In this document: in pieces, positions 15,318 through 21,925 of the stretch
Layout of the letters: each line of letters starts with the position of its first letter
Numbering within the stretch: the stretch's first letter is position 1
Assembly: GCA_040905045.1 (NCBI GenBank)
Contig: JBBDSH010000079.1
Span: forward strand, 1-22,020
Length of the DNA: 22,020 nt
Reading direction: 5' to 3'
Origin: JBBDSH01 sp040905045
GTDB lineage: Bacteria; Pseudomonadota; Gammaproteobacteria; Eutrophobiales; Eutrophobiaceae
Program-made: the position numbers and the translations under genes
Notes under the pieces: generated by a model
What the model saw: the letters and a program-made list of their open reading frames with translations, nothing else
What the model was told of the DNA's origin: nothing
Database searches by the model: none

Positions 15318-16583
15318 TTGTTTCATCGAATTTACTTCGGCTGGTGGGTCATGCTCGGCTGTTTCGTCTCCTACGCCGCCGCCCAGGGCATTTTCGTCTA
15401 CACCCTGCCGGTCCTGTACCCGGAACTGATCGACGAATTCGGCTGGAACTCGGAGCAGATGACCCGGCCGGCGACGCTGGGCTATATCCTCGGCGCCATC
15501 ATGGTGCCGTTCGTCAGCGCCCTGTTCGATCGTTATTCCGTACGCATCAGTATGATACTGGGCGTATTCGGCATAACACTGGGCCTGGCCCTGTATCCGC
15601 GGATCGGTAATCTCGCGCACCTGATGTGGATCTACGTCATCTTCGCTTTCGGCCAGGTGGGCTGCGGCCTGGTCCCCAACATGCTGTTGATGACGCGCTG
15701 GTTCCGGCGACGCCGGGGCATCGCCATCGGCATTGTGTTATTGGGATCCACCATCGGCGGTGCTCTGTTCCCGCTCATCGTCAAAGCCGTTCTGGACGGC
15801 GGCAACTGGCGCGACGCCGTCGCCATCCTGGCCCTGATCGGCGGCACCCTGATGCTGATCCCGGTGATTGCCTTCATCCGCAACAAGCCGGCGGACATGG
15901 GCCTGCTGCCGGACGGTGATCAAACCATCAAGGAAGATACCATTCCGGACATCACCGCCACCGGGCCGACCCTGCGGCAAGCGATCAAGACTCCCGCCTT
16001 TTACCTGCTGCTCGTCGCCACCGGCGGCCTCTGGTTCACCGCCACCGGCATCCTCCAGCACCAGTCCATCTACATCGGCCGGGAACTGGGCGTGGAAACC
16101 GGCACCATTGCCCTGATCGTGTCCCTGTTCTTCTGGGGCGCCATCGCCGGCAAGCTGATCTTCGGCTGGCTCAGCGATCATCTGGACAAAACCCTCATGA
16201 TGCTGGCCGCTACCCTGCTGCTGATTGTCGGCCTGATGATCCTGCGCTTCTCCAGCGCCGGCAGCCCGTTCATGCTGTACGGCTATGCATTGATTTTTGG
16301 CATCGGTTTCAGCGGCAGCTTCACCATGATCCAGATCGTCGTCGCCGAGTTCTTCGCCGGACAATCCTACGGCCGTATCCTCGGCATCTTCACCATGGTG
16401 GACGTGGGCGCCGGCGGCATCGGCATCAACGCCGTGGGCCGCATGGAAGTGGCGGCGGGGACTTATACAACCGTACTGGAAGGTCTGGCGGGACTGTGTG
16501 TGCTCATCGCCGGTATCATCATTGTCTTATACCGGATGCAGCCGACAAAAAAGGAAGCAGAGGCAGAAGCGAGTTACGGATAA
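15318..16583 (+). CDS. MFS transporter, monocarboxylate/oxalate-formate-like
   Basis: The 421-residue protein has 12 predicted membrane helices and the major facilitator layout. It opens with the FGWWVMLGCFVSYAAAQGIF motif seen in monocarboxylate/OFA-type members and keeps a loop 2-3 motif (FDRYSVR), a basic RRRRG stretch after helix 5, and a loop 8-9 motif (GWLSDHLDKT). The start is TTG at 15318 with GGGGA about seven bases upstream and only 75 bases after the BCCT stop, so co-transcription is plausible. The substrate cannot be read from sequence; organic anions are the usual cargo of this subgroup. It converges on the BrnTA module. Confidence 0.88.
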   Translation: MFHRIYFGWWVMLGCFVSYAAAQGIFVYTLPVLYPELIDEFGWNSEQMTRPATLGYILGAIMVPFVSALFDRYSVRISMILGVFGITLGLALYPRIGNLAHLMWIYVIFAFGQVGCGLVPNMLLMTRWFRRRRGIAIGIVLLGSTIGGALFPLIVKAVLDGGNWRDAVAILALIGGTLMLIPVIAFIRNKPADMGLLPDGDQTIKEDTIPDITATGPTLRQAIKTPAFYLLLVATGGLWFTATGILQHQSIYIGRELGVETGTIALIVSLFFWGAIAGKLIFGWLSDHLDKTLMMLAATLLLIVGLMILRFSSAGSPFMLYGYALIFGIGFSGSFTMIQIVVAEFFAGQSYGRILGIFTMVDVGAGGIGINAVGRMEVAAGTYTTVLEGLAGLCVLIAGIIIVLYRMQPTKKEAEAEASYG

Positions 16584-16617
16584 ACAGTTCGAAGGACAAG
16601 TACCAATTCGTATATCC

Positions 16618-16872
16618 TCAACCGGCATCCGTACCGGTCGAATTATCACCCTGTGATTGCCCTAGTCGTTCAGCAAGCCACATTTTGATAATCGACTGAC
16701 GGGTTACGCCCAACCGACTGGCTTCCCGATCCAGAGACTCGATCATCCAGGTGGGGAAATCCACGTTGACCCTTCGCTGCGCTCGTGAAGATCGTCTGGC
16801 TTTGGACAGTTCAACGTCCCCGGTAATATCTTCACCGGCATCAAACTTCTCATCAAATTTCCTGGCTTTCAT
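16618..16872 (-). CDS. brnA: BrnA-type antitoxin (CopG/ribbon-helix-helix)
   Basis: This 84-residue protein is a BrnA-type antitoxin. The N-terminal part (MKARKFDEKFDAGEDITGDVELSKARR) is the toxin-wrapping region of the family, and RRVNVDFPTWMIESLDREASRLGVTRQSIIKMWLAERL is a ribbon-helix-helix DNA-binding domain. It neutralises BrnT and represses the operon. The gene overlaps the end of brnT by 20 bases and has its own Shine-Dalgarno sequence (GAGGT) before the ATG. The toxin-then-antitoxin order is normal for brnTA. Confidence 0.92.
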   Translation of the reverse strand: MKARKFDEKFDAGEDITGDVELSKARRSSRAQRRVNVDFPTWMIESLDREASRLGVTRQSIIKMWLAERLGQSQGDNSTGTDAG

Positions 16873-17119
16873 ACAGTCTTACCTCTTCGATTCTGGCACG
16901 ACGAACGGAAATTAACCGTATACGAGAATCCCTGTAAGTAATCACCGCCGACCAGTGTTTCTCATCGATCTGCCCTATAACCAAATACCTCGGCTCATCC
17001 CCGGTTCTCGCCGGAATTTCAAGCAAATCCGGATCATTCCATAATTTCCGGGCATCAACGAAGTCGATCCCGTACTTGGACAGGTTACTCCTGCTCTTGT
17101 CCTCGTCGTACTCAAACAC
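16853..17119 (-). CDS. brnT: BrnT-type ribonuclease toxin
   Basis: The 88-residue protein has the BrnT opening FEYDEDKSRSNLSKYGIDFVDARKLWND and the strands RYLVIGQIDEKHWSAVITYRDSRIRLISVRRARIEEVRLY, giving the RelE-like RNase fold that cleaves RNA to stop growth. Its partner brnA follows with a 20-base overlap. Translation must begin at the GTG at 17119, since no ATG is available, and no Shine-Dalgarno sequence precedes it. A -10-like TATACT lies six bases upstream, suggesting a leaderless mRNA. Confidence 0.92.
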   Translation of the reverse strand: MFEYDEDKSRSNLSKYGIDFVDARKLWNDPDLLEIPARTGDEPRYLVIGQIDEKHWSAVITYRDSRIRLISVRRARIEEVRLYESQEI

Positions 17120-17153
17120 AATTATAGTATATAAATTATATTATTATTATACC
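17120..17153 (-). promoter_or_regulatory. AT-only promoter/operator region of brnTA
   Basis: The 30-odd bases before brnT are almost purely A/T. On the minus strand TATACT (17126-17131) sits six bases from the GTG; no good -35 is seen 16-18 bases further out. ATATAA-T-TTATAT is a perfect dyad inside the region and is a candidate BrnA site. Overlapping TATAAT-like words make the exact -10 uncertain. Confidence 0.45.
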
Positions 17154-17264
17154 ATTCTTAAGGCCGAGCGTGGCCAGGGAGAAATCCGGAACTGTATGGC
17201 GAAAATGATTGCCGACGGCATCTACTTGGTCCGATTGCCGCGGCCTGCTCCTTATCGGCCAGGC

Positions 17265-17903
17265 TTATTGTCCCGTTTTTCTCGCCGCCCGCCGGGCCAG
17301 AAACTCCTCGCGGCTGTTGGTATTCGGAAAAGGCTCATCCGGGACCGGCAAACCCAGGGCATCGCAGATGGGCCGCCAGCCGTCGCCCACCTCCCAGACC
17401 AGCAGGCGCCCCGATGGCACCGCCGCCTTGACCCGCTCGACATGATCCCGGAACGCGGCTTTGGCGCCTTCGGCATCGTCGATGCCACCGGGATAGAGCC
17501 GGTTGTAAAGCGTCATGATCATGTCGTACCAGCGGACACGATCAGGATCATCCGCGGCAGGCGGCACACGCTTTACATCCATGATGGTGGCGTCGGCGCT
17601 GCGCCACCATTCATCGGCATCGCGCATCGACAGGATTACAAGTGCATCGGGATAGACATCCATCAACGTTTCCCACAGAAACGCCGTCGGCTCGTCCACC
17701 GCCGCCACGTAGTCACCGAAAACAGCATTCCAGTCGACGGGCTCGCCCTTTGCCGCCGCCTGCCAGTAGGGGATATGCGCCGGCAGATGCTGGAACAGTT
17801 CCGTCATGTGATAGCAACGCCCGCCCAGCAACCGCTCCAGCGCCAGTTTCAGGGACATGGTTCCGGTACGGCCCAGGCCCGCACCAAGGACTTGAATGGT
17901 CAT
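17265..17903 (-). CDS. sulfotransferase-family protein
   Basis: The 212-residue product is a P-loop sulfotransferase-like protein. The N-terminal MTIQVLGAGLGRTGTMSLKLALERLLG contains the 5'-phosphosulfate-binding loop (GRTGT, 11-15), and VILSMRDADEWWRSADAT (about 89-106) holds the conserved Arg of the 3'-phosphate site. It belongs to the short bacterial sulfotransferase group found next to unrelated genes; the acceptor is unknown. No Shine-Dalgarno sequence precedes the ATG, which instead lies six bases after a good -10. It is transcribed divergently from the sugar dehydrogenase-like gene. Confidence 0.87.
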   Translation of the reverse strand: MTIQVLGAGLGRTGTMSLKLALERLLGGRCYHMTELFQHLPAHIPYWQAAAKGEPVDWNAVFGDYVAAVDEPTAFLWETLMDVYPDALVILSMRDADEWWRSADATIMDVKRVPPAADDPDRVRWYDMIMTLYNRLYPGGIDDAEGAKAAFRDHVERVKAAVPSGRLLVWEVGDGWRPICDALGLPVPDEPFPNTNSREEFLARRAARKTGQ

Positions 17904-17909
17904 GCTTTC

Positions 17910-17937
17910 ATCATAGGTTTATGACCTTAAGGATCAA
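17910..17937 (-). promoter_or_regulatory. promoter of the sulfotransferase gene, leaderless layout
   Basis: On the minus strand TTGATC (17932-17937, four of six) and TATGAT (17910-17915, five of six) are 16 bases apart, and the -10 ends six bases before the ATG at 17903. Transcription would start at about the A of the ATG. Confidence 0.5.
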
Positions 17938-18022
17938 GTTCTCTGACCGCCTGGTTTTGACTGTTGCCAATCGGCACAGATCTTTTTGATATCACACTCC
18001 TTTGCTTTCCCGCCGTCGAGCG

Positions 18023-18038
18023 GGGCATTACAATGCCC
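18023..18038. promoter_or_regulatory. perfect dyad around a -10-like hexamer
   Basis: GGGCATT (18023-18029) and AATGCCC (18032-18038) are exact inverse arms separated by two bases, enclosing TACAAT (18029-18034), a good -10. It sits about 50 bases before the sugar dehydrogenase-like gene and could be its promoter with an operator. No matching -35 was found. Confidence 0.35.
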
Positions 18039-18085
18039 GACGTACACTTCGAATGCACTCATCACCGAGAGGAGAGTGAAGTCCC

Positions 18086-19498
18086 ATGCGCATGTTCCCC
18101 CTGATAACCCTGCCTGCCGTACTGCTCATCGCCTGCGGCGCCGCCGCACAGGAAACGATGAATCCCTTCCCCGACCCCATTGAGACCGACGAGGGCGTCA
18201 TCAAGGTTGATGTCGTCGAGGTGGCCGCGATCCCGAGGATTGACGGCACGCCGGCGCACATGAAAAAGCTGGTCCACGAGCCGGGCACTGATCGCCTGTT
18301 CCTCGCCGACGAGCGCGGTCCCATCTACATCATCGACGAAGACGGCGGCGTCAGCGAGTATCTGAATGTCGATGCCGAGGAATGGGGCGTGCCGGTGGAT
18401 GCCTCGTGGCGGGAGACCGGCATCCAGAGCTTTGCCTTCCATCCCCAGTTTACCGAATGGGGCACGCCAGGCCACGGCAAGCTCTACGTCTGGACCGACA
18501 CCACCGACACCGGCCCGGAGGCCCACTTCACCTCCGACGGCAGTGACAACCCCCACGACACGGTACTGCTGGAGTTTACCGCGAAGAATCCCGCCGCCGC
18601 CCGTTACGACGGCGGACCGCCGCGCCTGCTGGCCCGCTTCGAACAGCCCTTCGGCAACCACAACGGCGGCGACATCGACTTCAATCCTTTGGCCTCGCCG
18701 GGCGACGAGGATTTCGGGCTGCTCTACGTGGGCATCGGCGACGGCGGCTCCGGCGGCGACCCGTTGAACCTCGCCCAGGATCCCGGCTCCGGCTTCGGAA
18801 AAATCTTCCGCATCGATCCCATGGGCTCCAACGGCACCGGCGGCGAGTACGGCATTCCCGCCGGCAATCCCTTTGCCGGAGACGGCGATCCCGCCACGCT
18901 CGGCGAGATCTACGCCTGGGGCGTGCGCAATCCCCAGCATCTTGCCTGGGATCCCGCCACCGGCACGATGTACGTCGCCGACATCGGGCAAAACGCCGTT
19001 GAGGAAGTCAGCCCGGTGACCGCGGGCGCCGATCTGGGCTGGAAAGTCTGGGAGGCAAGCTTCCGCTTCGGCCGGCAGGGCGTGATCGCCGACGACCGTC
19101 GCGGCGATCCGGAAGTGACCTACCCCGTTGCCGAATACGACCATCAGGATCCGCTGTTCACCGGCTCGGTGGCCGTCACGGGGCTGGTAGTGTATCGCAG
19201 CGACGCCATCCCCCAACTTGACGGGCGGCTGCTGTTCGGAGACCTCGCCAGCGGCGAGATCCTCCACGTCGATGCGGACAATTTGCCCGAGGGCGGCCAG
19301 GCCCACGTACGGCGGGTGCTGCTGCGCGCCGGCGGCAAGACCCAAACCCTGCTCCAGTTGATACAGGCGAAGAACCGCGAGCAGGGACGGACAGTGGCCG
19401 ATCGCACGGACCTGCGCATGGCCGCCGGCCAGGACGGCCGCATCTATCTGCTCAACAAGCACGACAGCACGCTGCGGGCACTGGTTCCGGGTGATTGA
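18086..19498 (+). CDS. PQQ-dependent sugar dehydrogenase-like (GSDH family) lipoprotein
   Basis: The 470-residue protein is a six-bladed beta-propeller of the glucose/sorbosone dehydrogenase family. Markers are NHNGGDIDFNP (191-201), LLYVGIGDGGSGGDPLNLAQD (212-232), GKIFRIDP, EIYAWGVRNPQHLAWDP (274-290) and ADLGWKVWEA (316-324). Soluble members oxidise aldose sugars with pyrroloquinoline quinone and calcium. Whether this one binds PQQ is a family inference, and no PQQ synthesis genes are in the window. The N-terminus LLIAC (Cys17) fits a lipobox, so it is probably a lipoprotein; simple Sec cleavage after AAA is the alternative. A GAGGAGAG Shine-Dalgarno sequence precedes the ATG. It stands alone between the sulfotransferase and YefM-YoeB. 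Confidence 0.88.
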   Translation: MRMFPLITLPAVLLIACGAAAQETMNPFPDPIETDEGVIKVDVVEVAAIPRIDGTPAHMKKLVHEPGTDRLFLADERGPIYIIDEDGGVSEYLNVDAEEWGVPVDASWRETGIQSFAFHPQFTEWGTPGHGKLYVWTDTTDTGPEAHFTSDGSDNPHDTVLLEFTAKNPAAARYDGGPPRLLARFEQPFGNHNGGDIDFNPLASPGDEDFGLLYVGIGDGGSGGDPLNLAQDPGSGFGKIFRIDPMGSNGTGGEYGIPAGNPFAGDGDPATLGEIYAWGVRNPQHLAWDPATGTMYVADIGQNAVEEVSPVTAGADLGWKVWEASFRFGRQGVIADDRRGDPEVTYPVAEYDHQDPLFTGSVAVTGLVVYRSDAIPQLDGRLLFGDLASGEILHVDADNLPEGGQAHVRRVLLRAGGKTQTLLQLIQAKNREQGRTVADRTDLRMAAGQDGRIYLLNKHDSTLRALVPGD

Positions 19499-19553
19499 AA
19501 CGCGCGCGGGGAGATTGGCCCCTGTGTTGATTGCGCCATCAGGGCTTCCCGGC

Positions 19554-19579
19554 TATCATGTACGGAAATGCCGTACATG
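19554..19579 (+). promoter_or_regulatory. yefM-yoeB promoter and palindromic operator
   Basis: CATGTACGG (19557-19565) and CCGTACATG (19571-19579) are perfect nine-base inverse arms with a five-base spacer. They overlap a -10 (TATCAT, 19554-19559) that has a weak TTGCGC -35 at 17 bases. The TGTAC/GTACA cores recall the TGTACA boxes known in YefM operators, so autoregulation by YefM or the YefM-YoeB complex is likely. Confidence 0.65.
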
Positions 19580-19596
19580 CCGTGGGAGTCGAACCG

Positions 19597-19869
19597 ATGG
19601 ATACAGTCAGCGTAAACAAATTCAGAGACAATCTGAAACGTTTTGTAGAACAAGTAGTTAACCAACACATGCCCGTCAGGGTAACGCGCCGCAACGGCGA
19701 AGATTTCGTGGTTGTGAGTGCGGATGACTGGGAGCGCGAGCAGGAGACGCTCTATGTCTTGCAGAACAATGCCTTGATGCAGCAAATCGCCGCATCGGCG
19801 GGCACCCATACACAGGGACAGGGATACAGGCCGACTACAGGGGAAGTTGATGAGATCACTGGTGTTTGA
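19597..19869 (+). CDS. yefM: YefM/Phd-family antitoxin
   Basis: The 90-residue antitoxin begins MDTVSVNKFRDNLKRFVEQVVNQHMPVRVTRRNGEDFVVVSADDWERE, the Phd/YefM fold that binds operator DNA. The flexible C-terminal half (QETLYVLQNNALMQQIAASAGTH) wraps the toxin. The frame is open from 19531, but the ATG at 19597 has GGGAG upstream and lies just after the operator palindrome. It overlaps yoeB by 20 bases. Confidence 0.93.
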   Translation: MDTVSVNKFRDNLKRFVEQVVNQHMPVRVTRRNGEDFVVVSADDWEREQETLYVLQNNALMQQIAASAGTHTQGQGYRPTTGEVDEITGV

Positions 19870-20134
19870 AGGGAATACCTGGGCGGCTTATGAAAAGCTC
19901 AGACAAAAAGATAAACGATTACATAAAGCGCTTTGCCGCCTGCTGAAAGAGATGCTGCGCGATGATCCCGCCACCGGCACCGGCAAGCCTGAACCACTGA
20001 AACACAGCCTCTCCGGTTTATGTTCACGCCGCATCAGCCAAAAAGACCGCCTTATTTATAAGTACGACGACGAATACGTCTACGTATTTGCGATTGGAGG
20101 TCACTACGACCAGTTTCGAAACCCCGGCGATTGA
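19850..20134 (+). CDS. yoeB: YoeB-family mRNA interferase toxin
   Basis: The 94-residue toxin is a RelE-superfamily ribosome-dependent mRNA interferase. It carries the YoeB core GKPEPLKHSLSGLCSRRISQKDRLIYKY with the catalytic Glu (PEP) and Arg, and the C-terminal catalytic His-Tyr in GGHYDQF. It carries eight residues beyond the usual HY end. The ATG at 19850, not the adjacent TTG, is placed by GGGGAAG. The toxin starts 20 bases inside yefM, so translation is coupled. All known active-site residues appear intact. Confidence 0.93.
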   Translation: MRSLVFEGNTWAAYEKLRQKDKRLHKALCRLLKEMLRDDPATGTGKPEPLKHSLSGLCSRRISQKDRLIYKYDDEYVYVFAIGGHYDQFRNPGD

Positions 20135-20208
20135 CCTCAGCGAGCTCGCCTTTGGTCGATCCACTATTTCGACGACTGCTGCAAGCAAACAACACTCACT
20201 CTCACAAA

Positions 20209-20233
20209 TAAGGAAACTGTCCCTGGAATTCCA
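20209..20233. repeat. possible remnant of a mobile-element end
   Basis: The motif AATAAGGAAACTGTCCCTGGAATTCC resembles sequence I associate with the flanks of REP-associated (IS200-like) transposase genes in gammaproteobacteria. No transposase is present. It directly abuts the attC-like site. Recognition is from memory and weak. Confidence 0.25.
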
Positions 20234-20285
20234 TAACGACTAAGCCAGGCGGCGGTTTGTCGCCCGCCTGGACGCCTTGTTATGA
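20231..20285 (-). other. attC-like integron recombination site
   Basis: Read on the minus strand: TCATAAC (R''-like), seven unpaired bases, CCAGGCGG-G-CG (L''-like with one extra G), loop ACAAAC, CG-CCGCCTGG (L'-like), seven unpaired bases, GTTATGG (R'-like). Outer boxes match at six of seven positions and inner arms pair perfectly apart from the extrahelical G. This is the single-strand architecture of attC sites. The R' box departs from GTTRRRY at two positions. It lies at the 3' end of the antitoxin gene in the orientation expected for a cassette. No integrase and no second complete attC are in the window. Confidence 0.5.
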
Positions 20286-20599
20286 GACGAAAGAACGACC
20301 TTAAGATCGGTGCCCAGACCCTTTTGCAGTGCAACCAGGATGCTTGTGAGATTGTCCATTGTCGGGTTGCCTTGCGGAGACAACATACGATGGATGCTCT
20401 TGCTGGATTTATCCAGCTCCTCGGCCAGCATTTCAAAGCCAATAGTAGAATTCACGAGCTCGCGCAGGATAATACGGGCAGTTTCGGGATCACCCTCAAA
20501 GACTGCGCTTAGTGCCTCTTGCATCAGAGCGGTAGCAAAATCCGGATCACTTTCTGCTCGTTCTCTGATAGTCTCCTTGTAGTCACGGGTCAGGGCCAT
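20240..20599 (-). CDS. addiction-module antidote, HI1420-type (HTH) antitoxin
   Basis: The 119-residue protein (MALTRDYKETIRERAESDPDFATALMQEALSAVFEGDPETARIILRELVN...) is the antidote of the HI1419/HI1420-type module. A helix-turn-helix in IGFEMLAEELDKSSKSIHRMLSPQGNPTMDNLTSILVALQKGL binds the operator and neutralises the toxin. The frame is open upstream to 20821, but the ATG at 20599 with GGAGATAG fits the family start. It follows the toxin by four bases. The last 14 or so residues (HNKASRRATNRRLA) go beyond the usual family end and are encoded by the attC-like structure. Confidence 0.88.
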   Translation of the reverse strand: MALTRDYKETIRERAESDPDFATALMQEALSAVFEGDPETARIILRELVNSTIGFEMLAEELDKSSKSIHRMLSPQGNPTMDNLTSILVALQKGLGTDLKVVLSSHNKASRRATNRRLA

Positions 20600-20603
20600 A
20601 CAA

Positions 20604-20915
20604 CTATCTCCTCGATCGATACTCTTTCGCCAATGCTCTGGCTTTGCTGATATCTTTCTGTTGTCGCTTCTTGGTACCGCCACCCAGCAAAACAACAAGT
20701 TCATCTCCCTCCTTGACCAGATATATCCGATATCCAGGACCCCAATCAATGCGGTATTCGCCGATCCCGGAGAACCATTTGACGTTTGAAGTGTTTCCCG
20801 CCTCCAATCGCGCCAGAGCAACGCTCACTTTCGCCGCAGCTTGATGGTTGAGGCCATCAAACCACTGTTTGAAGGGGCTGGAACCATCTTCCCTGATATA
20901 TTCCCTTACCAGCAT
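20604..20915 (-). CDS. RelE/Gp49-family toxin (HI1419-type addiction module killer)
   Basis: The 103-residue toxin has the family pattern SPFKQWFDGLNHQAAAKVSVALARLEAGN, then WFSGIGEYRIDWGPGYRIYLVKEGDELVVLLGGGTKKRQQKDISKARALAKEY. It is a RelE-fold toxin that inhibits translation. The order is toxin first, antidote second. The ATG at 20915 has no Shine-Dalgarno sequence and lies six bases after a -10, which implies a leaderless mRNA. Confidence 0.9.
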   Translation of the reverse strand: MLVREYIREDGSSPFKQWFDGLNHQAAAKVSVALARLEAGNTSNVKWFSGIGEYRIDWGPGYRIYLVKEGDELVVLLGGGTKKRQQKDISKARALAKEYRSRR

Positions 20916-20921
20916 TATCTA

Positions 20922-20949
20922 ATAGTAACTTATATGTTACCTTTGTCAA
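20922..20949 (-). promoter_or_regulatory. promoter with palindromic operator in the spacer (HI1419-type module)
   Basis: On the minus strand TTGACA (20944-20949, perfect) and TACTAT (20922-20927) are 16 bases apart. GTAAC-TTATAT-GTTAC (20925-20940) fills the spacer, so a bound antidote would block polymerase. The -10 ends six bases before the toxin ATG. Confidence 0.7.
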
Positions 20950-21077
20950 GTCTCATAAAGCCCGCAATAATCAGCAGCGACAAGTGACACAATAAAGAAG
21001 CGGTGCTTTTAATATCGATCGACACTGACCCTTTTGTTTTCCTGAAAGGGCTCGCTTCAAATGACTTTTCGATTCCT

Positions 21078-21350
21078 TTAAGCCACGTCCAGCAACGCAC
21101 CTGGATCCCGATCAGCAATCAACAGCAGCGTCCGAGCCGCACCGGAGGGGGCGCGGCGACCTTGTTCCCAATCTTGAAGCGTCCTGACCGAAACACCCAA
21201 TAATTCAGCGAAGCGCGACTGGGACAGACCGGTCTTTTCGCGGATTTTCCCGACATCAGGCACATTAACCACCCGGCCGTACTCGCCACGCTTTATCTCG
21301 CGCAACCCTTCGAGAATTTCCTGGCCGATGTCTCTCTTACCACTACTCAT
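21078..21350 (-). CDS. HigA2/NadS-type XRE antitoxin
   Basis: The 90-residue protein (MSSGKRDIGQEILEGLREIKRGEYGRVVNVPDVGKIREKTGLSQSRFAELLGVSVRTLQDWEQGRRAPSGAARTLL...) carries a classic XRE helix-turn-helix in its C-terminal half (GLSQSRFAELLGVSVRTLQDWEQG). The frame opens earlier at a GTG (21365), but the ATG at 21350 has GAGGA eight bases upstream and gives the family start. It overlaps the toxin gene by eight bases. Confidence 0.92.
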   Translation of the reverse strand: MSSGKRDIGQEILEGLREIKRGEYGRVVNVPDVGKIREKTGLSQSRFAELLGVSVRTLQDWEQGRRAPSGAARTLLLIADRDPGALLDVA

Positions 21351-21657
21351 TTTCAATTTCCTCACGGATCTTTCTCAACACCGAAGCCGGTATTGAATCA
21401 GTAACATTTTTTGGATACATGGTTAACATCCAAAATACGCCTCCGGCATGAGCCACGTAATAGATAACTCGATATCCACCACTTTTACCACGCCCCGGAG
21501 CTTTCCAGCGAAATTTTCGAACGCCGCCAGTGGCACGAATGACCTTCCCGGCCTCCGGGTTCTCAATCAGCGCCTCCTGCATTTCCCGGTATTCATCATC
21601 GCTCAGATAATTCTGGACGAGCCGGGTAAACATCCTTGTTTCAATGAAACTGAACAT
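21343..21657 (-). CDS. HigB2-type RelE/ParE-family toxin
   Basis: The 104-residue toxin begins MFSFIETRMFTRLVQNYLSDDEYREMQEALIENPEAGKVIRATGGVRKFRWKAPGRGKSGGYRVIYYVA and ends MLTMYPKNVTDSIPASVLRKIREEI, the standard HigB2/RelE-like pattern with the basic RKFRW and GKSGGYRVIYY core. A GTG at 21675 is in frame but lies inside the operator and upstream of the -10; the ATG at 21657 matches homologues. There is no Shine-Dalgarno sequence. Confidence 0.93.
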   Translation of the reverse strand: MFSFIETRMFTRLVQNYLSDDEYREMQEALIENPEAGKVIRATGGVRKFRWKAPGRGKSGGYRVIYYVAHAGGVFWMLTMYPKNVTDSIPASVLRKIREEIENE

Positions 21658-21663
21658 ATTCTC

Positions 21664-21691
21664 ATTATACGGCACTGCCGTATAGCGTCAA
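21664..21691 (-). promoter_or_regulatory. strong promoter with palindromic operator in the spacer (HigB2 module)
   Basis: On the minus strand TTGACG and a consensus TATAAT (21664-21669) are 16 bases apart. TATACGGCA and TGCCGTATA (21666-21684) form a perfect nine-base dyad with a one-base centre, filling the spacer and overlapping the -10. The -10 ends six bases before the toxin ATG, the same geometry as in the neighbouring module. Confidence 0.8.
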
Positions 21692-21769
21692 GAAAGATAC
21701 CAAATCTCCCGGAAAGTGGCCTTATGTTTGCTCAGGAGGATCAATAATCATTTACCAAATTCCGGCTGG

Positions 21770-21807
21770 ATTCCGGAGCGCGCCCAAAAATCGGGCTTGT
21801 CCGGAAT
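21770..21807. repeat. REP-like hairpin element
   Basis: ATTCCGGA (21770-21777) pairs with TCCGGAAT (21800-21807), and GCCC (21782-21785) with GGGC (21793-21796), forming a stem with a small internal loop. Read on the minus strand it begins GTCATTCCGGAC, like the GTCATACC start of the element at 3638. Rest of 21692-21925: no gene seen. Confidence 0.5.
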
Positions 21808-21925
21808 GACGGCAATAAAATCTCGCCGGTTATGTAAGCCTTACCAGGATCATGTCTTGCACTGCCACATTCGTTATTACAAGACCTGTCCCTCACACCG
21901 TCGGCTTGAACGATTGTCAGGTGAT

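Noticed and set aside
18062..19462. 466-codon minus-strand frame covering the sugar dehydrogenase-like gene.
   Set aside because: The plus-strand frame has a signal sequence, clear GSDH motifs and a good ribosome-binding site; the minus frame has none and is an antisense shadow.
21044..21070. CCCTTT/AAAGGG inverted repeat between the two HigB-type modules as a terminator.
   Set aside because: The stem is only six bases with a long loop and no T-run on either strand.
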